The notes: generated by a model from the sequence alone, not told the origin. A stretch of 64,000 nucleotides of DNA from Capitella teleta (GCA_000328365.1 KB312171.1:199699-263698), one strand, 5' to 3'; positions 38,838-51,971 are shown, counted from the first letter of the stretch. A program made the numbers and translations.

Positions 38838-41645
38838 ATGTCTTCTTCTCCAGTGTTGTTTGCTATTTGTGTGGCTCTTTTGCCTCTGCTTTCCGCCGGT
38901 GAGCCTCTCATAATGATTACATGATTTCTATTTATCTGTTCTGCTCTAATTTATATTCAATGCTGATTGAGATCGAATGCAAAGATGCCTTGAAGCGGGT
39001 ATTTCAGTTGGCTGCTCGCCACGTCAACGAATTAACACGTTGAGATCTGAGATGTTGACTGTCACCAGGGGTCACCCGGCAGTAGGGGCACAGGGGGTCT
39101 TCCTGGGCTAATATATGCACCCATTGGTAGTTATTATAAAACAACGCTCCAACACCGTTTCCGTACGCATTGGTCATGCGATGTGTAAAGCTTTGTCAAT
39201 ATACGTTTGCAAGTTGCCAGATGGCAAATGATAATGCATAATCAAAATGTACTCTCAAACGCTGATACACTCATACAGTCATACTCATAGTCAATTAGTA
39301 GTCACTATGTCTTTATGATAGTCATGATATAGTGACACTCAGACTCATAATGGCATTCTATCAACACAATCACTTATTGTTTAAGCCTTATAACACACAC
39401 ATTTAATGATTTACATAAGTTTACTAAAGTCTAGCACAGATTCTCGGGCGAGGTCTGTATACCTCGCCCGACGGTAAACCGCTTCTTTTTGCGTCTACTG
39501 GCAGCGAGGCTACACACTCAGCCGATTGCATGATAAATATAGACATATTATACGACAAATCCTTGTGTTTAACCCTCCAGACGTTAGCTGGTATATTTAT
39601 GCTCCGAGAAAAAACAATATGAGCCAGTACCATCATGTCGAACTTACATTAATTAAACCCGCAACAAAATATCACTTCGTGAAGANNNNNNNNNNNNNNN
39701 NNNNNNNNNNNNNNNNNNNNNNNNNNNNNNNNNNNTCTGCTTTCCGCCGGTGAGCCTCTCATAATGATTACATGATTTCTATTTATCTGTTCTGCTCTAA
39801 TTTATATTCAATGCTGATTGAGATCGAATGCAAAGATGCCTTGAAGCGGGTATTTCAGTTGGCTGCTCGCCACGTCAACGAATTAACACGTTGAGATCTG
39901 AGATGTTGACTGTCACCCGGCAGTAGGGGCACAGGGGGTCTTCCTGGGCTAATATATGCACCCATTGGTAGTTATTATAAAACAACGCTCCAACACCGTT
40001 TCCGTACGCATTGGTCATGCGATGTGTAAAGCTTTGTCAATATACGTTTGCAAGTTGCCAGATGGCAAATGATAATGCATAATCAAAATGTACTCTCAAA
40101 CGCTCACGCTGATACACTCATACAGTCATACTCATAGTCAATTAGTAGTCACTATGTCTTTATGATAGTCATGATATAGTGACACTCAGACTCATAATGG
40201 CATTCTATCAACACAATCACTTATTGTTTAAGCCTTATAACACACACATTTAATGATTTACATAAGTTTACTAAAGTCCCACTTGTGGCCAGCCAAACAG
40301 GATTAGATCCACGTTTACCAGCTCACCAAATGTAGACTTATGCTACAATATACACGGACTGCAAATTATGATATCGCGCCCAAATGGAGAAATCCAATAT
40401 TCTATTTGGAGCACATAAGCTGTGCTATGATTCTCCGTAACCAGCAGCTGCCAAATCTGCATTAATTGCACTTGCAGGGGACTCTTGTCTGTCTCCGTCT
40501 GTGAAGCAGAAGGTGTACACAACAACCGATTCCACAGCATCCATTGAGAGCGTGGTGCTGGCTGAATTCAGCATCACCTGCAAGAATGGCCTCAAGGTAA
40601 GAAGCACATTCATTCTGCTCATTCAACATTTTTGTTCTATTCTAGGATCTCAGTCTTTACGCTGAATTCGAGGGCAAGACCGCCCCCGCTAGCCGAATCC
40701 CTGGCACAAACACTTACCAGGTAAGACTGCGTCTGTACCTGATTCATTAATCCGTTTTAATCCGTTTCAGGCTAGCTTCAGCCAGGATCACAAGTCCCTT
40801 CCCTCTGGTACTTACACGATGAGAATCTTTGATGAGGAAGGTTATTCTGCCTTGAGAAAGGTGAGAAATTTTGTTTTATTCTCTGTTGGTTTTTTCTTTT
40901 CTTTTTTTCTTGGTTTTCCGTCTTGTTGGTTGTTATGAATTTATCATTTTATGGAACTTTGTTTTTTATGAATTTTTATGGTTTTACAAAAAAGGGAGAT
41001 GCTGATGAGGTTTGTTTCTTCAATGGTTTTAATTCATGGTTTTAATTAAGCATATTTTTCATGGCTTTCATGGTGTGTGTGTGGGTTGTCTCTCATGACT
41101 GAGAGCGATTCTTTAAGGGGCTGCCATTTACATCCTAGGTTGATCTGAGCGTGAATATTTATAAGAACGGAATTTTTACTTGTAGTATGGCTATGACTGA
41201 TGAGATGATACCTTGGGTATGGAATCGAAATAAAGTTTTGCGATAATCTGGTTACTGACTTGAAATTCCCTGATAAGTTATCTTGGTTATAAGGATATTG
41301 TTTGTGCCGTATACTGAAGGTCAGATCTGGTTAATTATTCCTCCTTGGTTACCATAGAAACAAACATTAAAGGTAAAAGTTCAACGGTTGCGGACAACAA
41401 AATAGCATTTATATTCCCCTGAAATATAGTGTGAATTTCATGATGATTTATTTATTTTGATGTTTCTCCAGGTCCAGAGGTCTGGTGAATCCACTGATGG
41501 GGTAAAGGCTCTCTACGAACTCCCGATCAGTCACTCTGGCATCTGGAGAGGACCTGTCATTCAGAGCGAATGTGTCGCTGCCCTGGTGGCCGTGTTTGTA
41601 AGCTACATGGCGTACAGCGCTCGTTCACGCCTTCAGCAGTCTTAG
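38838..41645 (+). CDS. SSR4: Translocon-associated protein delta subunit, five exons
   Basis: Membrane subunit of the ER TRAP complex, which assists protein translocation next to Sec61. Exons 38838-38898, 40478-40596, 40646-40720, 40771-40860 and 41472-41645 join in frame to 172 residues (human SSR4 is 173). Signal peptide MSSSPVLFAICVALLPLLSA; lumenal beta-sandwich with a cysteine pair (DSCLSPSVKQKVYTTTDS; FSITCKNG); FDEEGYSALRKVQRSG; then one C-terminal transmembrane helix (CVAALVAVFVSYMAYSARS) with a short cytosolic tail. The order and spacing match SSR4 throughout. Introns 2 and 3 are about 50 bp; intron 1 contains a sequencing gap and a duplicated block, so its true length is unknown. 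Poly(A) signal AATAAA at 41759-41764. Confidence 0.95.
38885..39432 (+). repeat. First copy of a near-identical 545-bp block
   Basis: Begins inside SSR4 exon 1 (TCTGCTTTCCGCCG) and runs into intron 1. It matches 39736-40278 almost base for base, with a short extra piece (an additional CCAGGGGTCA-type segment near 39065) and one missing CACGCT unit relative to the other copy. Copy 1 then continues into unique sequence up to the gap. Confidence 0.95.
39433..39685 (+). other. Sequence present only beside the first block copy
   Basis: About 250 bp without a counterpart after the second copy. It includes an inverted repeat (TTCTCGGGCGAGG ... CCTCGCCCGACGG) near 39440-39475. It may be an allelic insertion, perhaps part of a mobile element, truncated by the gap. 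Confidence 0.5.
39686..39735. other. Assembly gap of 50 N
   Basis: Exactly fifty N, which suggests a placeholder rather than a measured length. It is flanked by the duplicated block. Confidence 1.
39736..40278 (+). repeat. Second copy of the 545-bp block
   Basis: Starts immediately after the N run with the last 14 bases of SSR4 exon 1 and its splice donor, repeating 38885-39432. It is followed directly by the unique remainder of intron 1 leading to exon 2. It most likely represents the same locus assembled twice. Confidence 0.95.
41348..41361. promoter_or_regulatory. RFX X-box palindrome (GTTACCATAGAAAC)
   Basis: Near-perfect match to the GTTNCC-AT-GGNAAC X-box, located in SSR4 intron 4. 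Part of a set of such motifs across the right half of the window. Confidence 0.45.
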
Positions 41646-44600
41646 AAATCAAATCATGAAGTGCTGTTTTTGTCAAAATTCTGATATCATCGTGTGATTG
41701 AGTGTAAGAGTGGTTTTAATTTTTGAGTATTTTTTGAGTGAAGTACGATTGTGAGTGAAATAAACATTCATTTATTTGTATTTCAACCAGTTTTGATTTG
41801 TTTTGTCTTTATTTTTTTTATTTTTTTTTTTTTAGTCCAATCTATTTCAGTTATCAAAGAGTTTGGGTTTCTGTTTATCACAGTCAAGAGTTTTTACAAA
41901 ATGACTATTAAATGATTAATTTGATTAAGACTGGAGTCATATCAGACAAGTGAAATGTGTTTGTGCCTCAAGTTCTGTCCAGCTTGTTACGGTAATTGGG
42001 TAATGGTCCTATGGATGAAATTTTGCATGGCTTCCCGCTAGAGGGACTGTGCTTCAATTTAATTTACATCTTCATATTTTTTTCAATTAAAAGCTATTTT
42101 ATTGACAGTAATTAAGAAATCTTGCTCACACAGAATATACAAATACCAAATAAAAATAATTATGATTAAAGAGGGAAAAAAAAGATTGGCATGATTCGAT
42201 GCTAGAGAGATGATGATTCATGATCATCACTTTGAAGTTAAGAGAGTGAATAGAATTTTTAGTCAGTACCATCAATTATGATGACATTATCCACCAGAGA
42301 ACAGGGCATGAAGCCACTTTGTAATTCTACTCGTGAATTTTTGTATGGATCAAATGCGTAACACCTCATAACATCTTCTGCTCTCATCCAATTGTCCCTT
42401 TGTCATGAGGTCTTTCAACACCAAATCAAATGGATTTGTGAATTAACTCTCAAAAAATAATTTCTTCTGTTGAGAATTAAGAATGGATCTTCAGCAGGGC
42501 GCCACTTCAAGACCTATTAGGTGATTACTCTCTCCGTCCTCTGTGGCTAATTTCACTCATTGCGAAATCTTCAATAAATGTATAATTTTCGTTGTGAGCC
42601 TTGCCACTTGCAGTCTCTTTTCACGCCACTTCTCAGTCGGACCGTCAGAGCAGCTTCTCTCGATTCGGTGAGTAAACTTGTTCGAATGATATATTTTTCA
42701 TTCAAAGGTAGGATTGCGTTGTACCGGTGATTAAAAGCGAAGTTGTATCTTTGGCAACATAAAAAAAAAACTTGGAGACTTTTACTTTGATTGGCAACGT
42801 GTTGTTATAATATCATGTGTTGATTAAGCTTGCATTGTCTGCAGTACACGGTGTACACATAATGACATTAATATTTCCGGATGTATTCTTGTACTATTGT
42901 GTGTGTAATTAACCAATTATGCATTTATTTATCGTGCACTTATGAGGTGAGAAGAATAATAATGTAGTCTTAAAACTACCGTATACATGTACACGAATTC
43001 AATGTATATAGTATATGTATAGTCCTATTTATTATTTGTGTATTGTTTTAATTCAGTTGTTATTTTATCGTTTATGAAGGCGTACATTGAAAATCCAAAA
43101 ATCTGTAATTGCGTATTTCTGGTAATTTAATCTAATACTCTACATTAGGCCTATCAAAGGCCGCATAAATAATAAAATATGCGGCATATGGTTTGCCATG
43201 TGAAGTTAGACCTTGGGATAAATCGCCTTTCACCAACAATAATATTTCAATAGTATTCTAATTTTCTCATAAAGGCATCACAAAGCATCAATTTCGATCA
43301 TATCTCGTGTCAATAGTTGTTGGGTCTTCTAGAGATATTCAGTGATCAACTTTTTATTCGACACCGGCCTGATTTCCAAGAAAGGCGCGAAATTTCAATC
43401 CGAGCGACGTTCGTTGCTGCCGGCATTTCTCTCACTAAAAGTAGGATGCTGGTCATATGAAAAGAGTTCAGCAGTAAATCTAAAACCCGGTTGTTGTGAC
43501 CCTTTGTGAAATTGCAGGCTACAGCATGGACGCTGTTATATTTGTCGGATTATTTGCATGAGAATTGTAAGGAAACCTGGAAGCCTTAAATTTTAATTTG
43601 TGTAGACTCATTCTGGGCCTGGCACGGTTACGTAGCCTCTGATCCACGGGCGATCGGGATCAGCCATAGTATTGGAAGCCAGAAGTTCAATTATAATTAT
43701 TTAACTATTTATTTTTATCAGAGAAAAATTGTTCTAGGACTCCACCAAGTGCGCTTATTGGTTTTACATGTATTAGTGATTCTTTCAAATGGGATATATG
43801 TGACTTGCGAGGGAATCATAACGCCTATCATGAAAATCATAACGTTCTTTCTCTTCCCCCCAACCAGAGCAGGTTTAACCTTCTCTGCCCCAGCGACGAA
43901 ATCATAACGTCCCTTGAAAAACTCTCCTTTCGCTCAATTTGACACGATGGCTGGATGAATGATAACATTATGATTATAACAACATTAATCATTAATTTGT
44001 GCTCTGAGCGACGCGATTGACATTATTGACGCCGTCCAGTAAACCCACAGATGTGGCTGATATTTATATTCGATGTCAGACGCTTCCGCTTCGGGCGATA
44101 TGTGTGAGGAAGAGAGGTGTTGAAGCGTTGATCGATGCGAACACAGCTCATCGATCACCTCCTGCCTTCTGGGCTCACCTACTATGCACTACTGCAACTA
44201 AAGCAACAAATATAACAAGGGATTTGCGTATTCAGAATTATGTCCGTTTTATTACAGCGCAGAGATTCCGCATTCGTGGATGTTGTACTACGGCTGTGAT
44301 AGGCAAATGCGGAGAAACAGGGTTCCATGAAAAGGGCTATAATTATAATGGCGTTTAGTGTTCATCCATTGTAAATAGAACATATTTTTTTATGAGATAT
44401 ATGCACAATTGGTGTACAAGTACAAAATATCCATATAAGAAAGAACGAAAAAAAAAAAACAAAAAAAAAAACAAACAAAAAAACAAAAAACAAAACAAAA
44501 ACAAAAACAACACACAGACACTAAAACCGACATGTCATCAATTGATAAACAGCTCTATTGTAAAACTTTAGTTCCCAGCAATGACTTTAAGAGGGAGTTG

Positions 44601-46017
44601 AACTCCTCCCTCGTTCACCCATTAGTGATAAATCCGCTGCTATCTCGCAGGCGGATAAGATCCCTTAAACCACATATTTGTTGGGTGGCGTCATCAATAA
44701 AAAAAATTGAACGGAAAGAGAAATCCTCACTAAGGTGTCGGTGCTTTGGTATACCAAGCTTTGTGCATAAATGCACAATATTAGAACTCAGGACAGACAG
44801 AGGAACTCTCACTGATCGCTGAGTAAAAACAAGTGCATGTACATCAATTTTCGGTCTTAAGTATAGTGCGCAGAAACTTCCCAAAACGATTAAATATTTG
44901 ATCACTAAAAGGTGCATCATGGCATATTGACGACAATGTGTGCGTCCTTGTAAATTTAAAAGCCGTCGGAGACACTTCCTCCAACACAAGTGCATATAGC
45001 TTCAACATTGATACTATTAAACCACCACAGTTGGCAGCCATGCATACAATGGCATACAACACGTCTTAAATAAGCGATATTGAACATCCAAATCAAGACA
45101 TGGAAATGAAATGCATAACCAGGTACACTGCATGACCATATATCCCTGATGATTCTCTTAACAAGAAGACTATCAGCGTCTACGCCAACAGTGTATCGGG
45201 TTAGCATGTGCATGTTAATGCATGTGAGTGAATGCATGTGGATGCATGTGATTGCATGTGAGACACCTGCAGCACAAGCCTTGGCTTCCGTGACGTTGTG
45301 CCGGTTTGGGCGTTTAAGCTAACAACCCCGCCGAGGGTCTGCAATCAGAGATCTCAAGTGGCCGCCTGTTAGCGGGGTCGAGGCACCGGGCATCGTCCAG
45401 CCGCTTTATAAACCGTCTTCGAACTGATAATTTGTATCACTTTATATCGCGATATTTATTACGCGAAAATGTGATGAGTTTTGCGCAAACTAATGACACT
45501 GACGGAGGCCCGTGAGATTCAATTCCATTTTCTGCGTCGATGAATGTTTTGTTTAAATCGCATCCATTAGCGCATGCGCACAGGGACCATAATGCGTGGC
45601 TCCGTCTAGCGGCCAGCGGCGTGTCACTCACTCACTTCTCATCATTCCCATTTTACGCTTTCGTCATCTGGGAAATCGGGACCGCAGGAGGTGACGGGCG
45701 ATTGAGGGCTTTCACGGCGTCCAGTATATGGCTTCAATACGCGATCCGCACGCTGTTGTCCGAACCCAATGGACCGCGCGCACCGCTCGCCCGCTGCTGA
45801 CACTGGGCGCGCTTCTGGGTTGGCTGCCTACGGTAAAAAGGCGCGCGCACTCGAGTGGAAAATGTGAGACTGACTACGGCTTATACGGGATGAGCTGAAA
45901 CAGCGTGTAATGTTAAATGAAACGTGGCTAAAACGCTGTTTCGGTTCCCTTGAGGCTGTCCGAACGGTGTTGAGAGATTGCGCATCACGCGAAACTTGCG
46001 TCATCACTTTCTGTGTA
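41646..46017. other. Gene-poor spacer between SSR4 and Fezf, left part
   Basis: No convincing coding ORF. It contains the SSR4 poly(A) region, a possible non-coding first exon near 42620-42670 ending in a good donor (TTCGGTGAGTAA), three TCATAACG words at 43816, 43837 and 43902, an A/C-rich tract (44449-44515) and imperfect GCATGTG(A) repeats at about 45206-45262. A CpG-richer stretch with GCGCGC words lies at 45590-45860. Confidence 0.4.
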
Positions 46018-46031
46018 GTTGCTATGGTGAC
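46018..46031. promoter_or_regulatory. RFX X-box (GTTGCTATGGTGAC)
   Basis: Matches the X-box half-site pair with two tolerated changes. Lies just beyond a CpG-richer region and about 190 bp before a palindromic CRE. Confidence 0.4.
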
Positions 46032-46205
46032 GGTGATTCAAAAATAATTTGTCAAAGCGAACACCCTTTTTCTTTTGCTAAATGTGCATTGGGCTGGATT
46101 CGCGTAACAAGCAATCAGTTTCAACGCATAGTACTTAACAAAATGGGCGAAAGCTACTGAGAAAAATTCGTGCACACTTAAAGGCAATGTGTGCACATGA
46201 ATTGG

Positions 46206-46213
46206 TGACGTCA
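46206..46213. promoter_or_regulatory. Palindromic CRE (TGACGTCA)
   Basis: Full CREB/ATF palindrome inside GGTGACGTCACGG. Further perfect copies occur at 47187, 47358 and 48989 in the same spacer, and one overlaps the Fezf start codon region at 52038. Confidence 0.45.
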
Positions 46214-46324
46214 CGGTCGATTATCGCGCTGTATCTGATGACGCGTCTCTTCTTTCAATTTCCCTGCAATCAAATCAACCGATCTCCAAATCGAAATGCC
46301 ACACCATATGCATAACAAGGAGCA

Positions 46325-46337
46325 AGGTCAAAGGTCA
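46325..46337 (+). promoter_or_regulatory. Perfect DR1 nuclear-receptor site
   Basis: AGGTCA, one base, AGGTCA: the consensus for HNF4, RXR and COUP-TF dimers. It sits 5.7 kb upstream of Fezf, near the X-box and the CRE. Confidence 0.45.
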
Positions 46338-46530
46338 CCCTCTCGACAAAATTCGCATGTTTTCAGAGATATTTCAACACGATACACCTCCTGCTGAGCT
46401 TCAGTTCCTCCGACTGCTCACAGATGGCGTTGCATGCTGAAAACGCGGGAAAAAAAACTTGATTTCCCGCAAAGTTAATGATGACGGCGGAGAAAAGGCG
46501 GAAGGGGGAGATCTACTTACATGATGATTA

Positions 46531-46590
46531 TGGCTGGAATTGAACCCGGTGCCAGGCCTTTCATTTCGACAGCACCACTGCGCCGCTGAA
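46531..46590 (-). mobile_element. tRNA-like SINE head
   Basis: On the minus strand GGCGCAGTGGTGC (box A-like) is followed 30 bases later by CCGGGTTCAATTCCAGCC (box B). The acceptor and anticodon stems do not form, so it is a SINE or pseudo-tRNA rather than a tRNA gene. Confidence 0.4.
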
Positions 46591-49500
46591 GAGTTCTTAA
46601 TTATCTTGATTAGTAAGCACTTCATTCACACCTTCAAATTGCTGCTCGGGTGTTCCTATGTGTACCCGGCTTCATTCTTCAGGTGTCATGATTTATTGCA
46701 AGGTATTGTGCGAAATCAATTTTATTACACGACTATTCAGTTAGTATTTATATATTTGGAAGTTAGGAGTATTTTGTTTGGGTGAGTTGGTTCGTAGTGA
46801 AATCTAAGTTTGAATGTGGTACTGTACAAATTTGAATTACCAAAAACCCACTGTTTGTCTCTGCTAATTGCAGTAATTATAACGAACACCATTAAATGAT
46901 TAAAAGTCACCCATCAAAATCCTTATTAATTAAATATCTTCTCTTCTAAGGGTAAACATCTCAAACAGCTCCTCAATTCTCACCTGCAGGCTGGCAAAAA
47001 AAGGACTTCAATTGAAAGAGTGAAGAATGAGAATTAAATAAACAAACTAAAAAGCACAAATAATTACTAGTTTTAAGCTGAAAGTAGCTCATTGTGTGCA
47101 AACATACATACATGACCCACATACTTATATGCTCCCAGTGGAATATTCCGCCATCCCGTTGAAGTGACGTGTTATGCAATTAGCAATGACGTCATAATCT
47201 TGTCTCTCAATTCATCAAACAGATTTTGATCGTTTTAACATTGTTTTGTTTTTGAGTTCGTTGACTTTCCAGTCGCAGCAGCTGAAGGCAAGAAGATAGG
47301 GGTGTCATCGCTGTAATGCATAACAATATTATTTGTTGAATAATTTCCGTCAAATGCTGACGTCACAAATAACGACGTAATTATGTAAGTAATATGAGAA
47401 TGGTGCATAATATGAAAAATAGAAAACCAAGCTAATTAATATTTATTTTATCCATGCAGTGCTGCATATACTAAAGTGAATAATAATTATAATATTTGTT
47501 AGTAGAAAAAAAAAAATCAAGATAAAATTATAAAATTTAAAGAAAAAACTATATTTCAAGAAATTCTACAGGATTTAAAATTATACTTTTATGAGGTCAC
47601 CCAAGGAAAAATGAACCAAACACAATCAAGTGAATTTCTGCCTCCGAATTTTGTCTTTCTGCTGTCAGTAATCATTAAATATCGATGGCGTAATTTGTAC
47701 TTTATTTTACTGCATAATATTATAAAGTTGTCTGTTCTCCCCCCCCTACGTCATTCGTTTATTTTGTTCATGCTTGTCGATTTTACTCAAGGTGAGTTCA
47801 ATGTTGACAGGTCAGCCACGGAGCTCACAGTTATAATTAATGAAGATGTATTTGTACAGATATATAAACAAGAAATATAGCGAACAAAATAAAAACAAAA
47901 CTTGAAAATCACCAAAAAACAACGACATAATTATATGTTTAACTTGAAATGAAACATTGAAAGAATCAATTCATCAAATGAGTCAAAGTATACGAAAATC
48001 CTTATATATACAGCAATTATCTCTTGTATTTTACTAGTGTATGTTATTTGTAATAACATGAGTTTTTTTTTTTATTTTTTTATTTTTTTTTAATTTTATT
48101 TTATTTTTTTTTTAAGTTAGCGACTTAAGCAATCATATTAGCTTGACCAGATATGCTTCCTTTTTTTGTGTGCTAAATAAACTTCGAATATCAACACATT
48201 TGTCTCACAAATGACATAATGCAATTAGTTGCCGTCTTGAAATGTTACCAAGTTACGGTACCAATCATAATAAACTTAAGATCGGTTCATTTTCGCATAA
48301 TATTTCAAACATGTACGCATTTACTTTAATTATTGTTCAAAACAAAAGTAGCGAAGGTCGATTTATGCGACATTTGATCATGAAATCGACGACATTTCTG
48401 CATGTTATGGTGATAATGATTGACGCATATAGATACATATATATTGATCCTTTATTTGTTTAATTCATTTTATAATAAATAACAATCTCTCGTGTGAGCA
48501 GCCACCATTCTGATCGATGAAGGTGCATATAATTATATAAAACGAATACAATTGATAAGAATCCCCTCCAAAATTAAATTAACACAAAATAGTGTTATAA
48601 TATTTAACATATTCCATTATAATTTCATACAGCAACAGTGTAAAAGAAACTAAGATTTAAAATAATGCTACACATTCAGCCTGAATAATGATCGATTTCG
48701 CTATTGACAAAAACATCGACGAGGGGGGAGCGGATGAAATCGAACAGCGCAACATGAGATGATTTATTCAAGTGTTTGCTTTGGACGCATGCGCAGCTGA
48801 AGTGGCGATGCAATTGAGCGGAAGTGACGACAGATGAAGGAATCCCGCAACGGAAGCCGACGAAGGAAGTCGTTATTACTTGCAGCATCTTCAGTTCATG
48901 TCGTCAAGGTCGAAGTGGATCTGTCTCGACCCTCGTTGGACGAGGACAAGCTCAAGCAGCTGCAAGTGGCTGGGAAACCTCTTAGAAATGACGTCATCAA
49001 CTGTTTATATTACAAACGACCTCAAATATCACAGATTAATTATATCATTATCATAACCCTGGATCGCAGACATCGTTATGCTGAGCGGGGAGAGAGGGTT
49101 TTCATTTTTTTTTTCTTCTTGGAAATTCTTTTTGTATCGTTGTGTTGCTTAAAGGCAACAAAAGGTTGCGAGGGTAAATGCTGAGGGGGTGACGAACACC
49201 AAAGAAGTCAGTGAGGGTGGCGTTGCATTGTTCTGGGGGGCTGCAGTACCAATTAAGGCGCCGCTTTCTAAAGAACTTGGCCCTTGCCTTGCGTGCCCGG
49301 TAGCCGATGGCGAATAATTGCTTGGAATGGGCTTCCTCATCACGCATCCAGCACCGGAAATCAGCTGTGTCAAAACGAGGCTTGAGTCGATGTCCAGCTC
49401 ATGGCGCCACCTTCTGGTGAAGTTCCTGAAGGATGAAGGAGAAGCGAGCCTCCTGCGGGCGTGAGAGGTTACTTCCTCTTCCCTAAAAAGACTCCTCACC

Positions 49501-49944
49501 CCTGGGCGGGTTGCACAACAGGGCTGAATCATACTGTGACATTCACTCGAGTCTATAAATGACCGTAATCACTCGGGTGGTCGGTTGTTTTAATTGGTCA
49601 TTGTGCTGACGTGTGACCTCTTTAAGCTCCTCTTTGCTCTTTCTTTATTCGCTCCTTTCTACATCTTCTTTCTCCTTTCAATCTTCTCCTCATATTTGTA
49701 GCGCGTTGTCGCTCCTAGCAGCACGGAGCTCTCTGCGGGAGGTGGGGTGGGGGTAGGGGGAGGGTGCTAGTCGTCAATTTATACCTTCTAATTAACCGCA
49801 CAATCGCTAATTAATTTGTGCAGTTGACGAATGTCGTTCTTTTGATAACAGCAGGGAGCATCCTTTGCTTTGACTCTACGGGGAGCGGTTCTTTCGTCGA
49901 CACCCAAATATTAATTCGAGTTACGTAACGACTCCTAGTATATG
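46591..49944. other. Spacer upstream of Fezf, middle part
   Basis: AT-rich with A/T homopolymers (47508-47560, 48063-48113) and three palindromic CREs. Two ORFs, 48834-49184 (+) and 49102-49347 (-), have reasonable codon content, but no family or splice context supports them. GC-rich DNA with a GGGGGTAGGGGG run lies at 49738-49765. Confidence 0.35.
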
Positions 49945-50020
49945 GTTTCTCTGTTCGCGATTCGAACGCGGGAAAAGGTCTCCTCTATAAACGTTGCGTG
50001 TTCTATCACTAAAAACCCGT
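49945..50020 (-). other. Degenerate tRNA-like sequence
   Basis: On the minus strand TTAGTGATAGAACACGC resembles a D-arm with box A, and CGCGTTCGAATCGCG forms a T-arm with box B, about 35 bases apart. No acceptor stem pairs, so it is a pseudo-tRNA or SINE remnant. Confidence 0.3.
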
Positions 50021-51258
50021 TCGTATAGTTAAACTAATCAAGCCCAAAATGCTCATTTCACACGGGGAGGGGGCGAGGAGGGGGTGAGCTGTTAAATTGC
50101 TTCATTGTTATCGTTTTAATCTCAGCAATCAACTGTGATGTAAGGCGATTGTATCACTTCAAATAGGAACCGCACTGATAATTATAATTTTGTGTGAGTT
50201 TACGTGCATATATCATATATCATACTGTGGATAGTATATGTGCCATGCGTAGTATACATACTGAGTAACATTAATCTTGTAAATTAAGCTTTTCAGGGGC
50301 CACGTGATTTTGCAGAAGCCAGAACATTGTTATTCTTACGGAGTGGTGCGTTTCACAGGGCGCCATTAAGCGCTTTGCATTTAGATTGGGTGATGATGAT
50401 GCATGCCTAATTAATGTCAAGCGACGTAATCGACAAGAATTAAACTCCATCGTCGTGAGCCGTGCATTATGACGATTGCTTGTTGTGATATGGATGATAT
50501 CGCACGCACAGCGAACCCATGTTTATGTATATATTTCTGTGCCCTTTTTGTCTGTAAATCGAATGTAATTTTTATAAATCTGGCTTTATAATTTTGCGCA
50601 TTTCACTGAGTTCTTAAGCAGTATCGAAACCGTGAACTGCTGTTCCGATAAGTGCTCATATCAGAATGATGACATCTCTTATTTCATTACACAGGTTTGT
50701 CTGTTTTCATAAAGGGGTCATAGGTATTTATCACATTTACAAGCATCTCTTTTCTTACAAGCATATAGACACCACATCTCTTTTCGTCAGATTAATAACC
50801 ATTATTCTGTTCGTTATAAATCTATGCAAATTAACATCCATCTCACAATGCGGATGACATTTCACAAGGGGTAGATATTTCGAAGAATAATGTAACATTA
50901 TGCAAAAATAGTCCACGTGTCATATGACCGCGGACAACAACCTCGTTTACATGACACACGGACTATCCTCGAATCCAGACTGCATTGCACCTCTATGTTG
51001 TATATGCTTAATGTTTCGATTAATTATGCTAGAGGCATGAAATTTGAGTATACCGCATTACAATGAAACTGACAGGCGAAATGATAATAATACTAGCAAT
51101 AATATATGCATACTAATAATATATATCTAGCATTCGACCCTGCAGCATCGCGCGTCCGGAGATTGGCGTATCGTAAAGGAGCTGCCTGTTACTCAGTTCA
51201 AACCTTAGCATTTTCGCCCTCGTTGTATAAAACGGCCTCAATGACACTCATAACACCA
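50021..51258. other. Spacer just upstream of the Fezf promoter
   Basis: No coding or RNA gene recognised. Anonymous AT-rich DNA with several (TA)-rich words near 50212-50260 and 51100-51130. Confidence 0.35.
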
Positions 51259-51272
51259 GTTTCCATGGCAAC
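51259..51272. promoter_or_regulatory. RFX X-box (GTTTCCATGGCAAC) upstream of Fezf
   Basis: Canonical X-box with both half-sites, about 365 bp upstream of the first Fezf TATA box. RFX factors bind such palindromes. Confidence 0.55.
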
Positions 51273-51433
51273 CGTCATCATTCCTTCCTGTTTGAATCGC
51301 GCGTTGACGTAGTGCCATAATACGGGGCCATTTCGTGCGTTGCGATCGCACGGCGAACGAGCAATCTGCGAAAATTGTCCATTAAATGATCGCCCGTCAA
51401 ATAGATAAATAGGGCAGACAGGATGTCATCATC

Positions 51434-51631
51434 GGTGGGCGGGGCTTAAATTAGCAGCGCGCTGATTGGCTGACAAGCGAAATCCACGTGACAAACCCAT
51501 CAGACGAACGGACCAATGAGAGGGCGCGGCGTTCATTTCTCGGCTTGCGTGATTCTGATGTTTATTTAGCGTTTGCAATTACTTGCATGAGCAGTGTTCG
51601 TTGCGTATCTGTCACCCGATCGGTTTATAAA
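51434..51631 (+). promoter_or_regulatory. Candidate distal Fezf promoter (GC box, CCAAT boxes, TATA)
   Basis: In order: GC box GGTGGGCGGGGC (51434-51445), an inverted CCAAT box (ATTGG at 51465), a direct CCAAT (51513) and TTTATAAA (51624-51631). Transcription would start near 51655 and give a short leader exon ending at the donor GAAG|GTAAAC (51711|51712), joined to the acceptor CTTCAG at 52003. This leader contains a nine-codon upstream ORF beginning at 51662. Confidence 0.5.
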
Positions 51632-51971
51632 CCTCGGAGTATCCGATCTGTGCTCAAAAGGATGCGCTGTTTCCGTCTGTTGTGTTGATAGTCACGGAGA
51701 TCGAATCGAAGGTAAACACAGCACTTGCCAATCAAGAGTCAACGGTTGCAATCTCAAAGTTCATCGTTTTTTTTTTTTTTTTTTTTTTCGGGTGTTTAAT
51801 ATTTTATTTCTTTTTATCAATATATTTCAGATGTCAAAATTGTCTTTTATCAGATTTTTGTGATTTCCGTCTTTAGGTTTTGACAGTTCATGATTTCTTG
51901 ATTGTTGAATTATCAAGTTTGTTTTCCTCGAGTATAAATCGAGAATTTGCGCCGAAGGATCTCTCGTCCCT

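Noticed and set aside
38838-40278. Tandem duplication of the start of SSR4 as a real second gene copy
   Set aside because: The second copy starts at the N gap with only 14 bases of exon 1 and no promoter; an allelic assembly artefact is the simpler reading.
44017-44358. 113-codon ORF downstream of SSR4
   Set aside because: No recognisable family; length is within chance for this spacer and no promoter or poly(A) signal fits.
48834-49532. Overlapping ORFs on both strands (116 codons +, 81 and 127 codons -)
   Set aside because: Codon content is reasonable, but the overlapping frames compete, none carries a known motif, and no exon boundaries could be phased.
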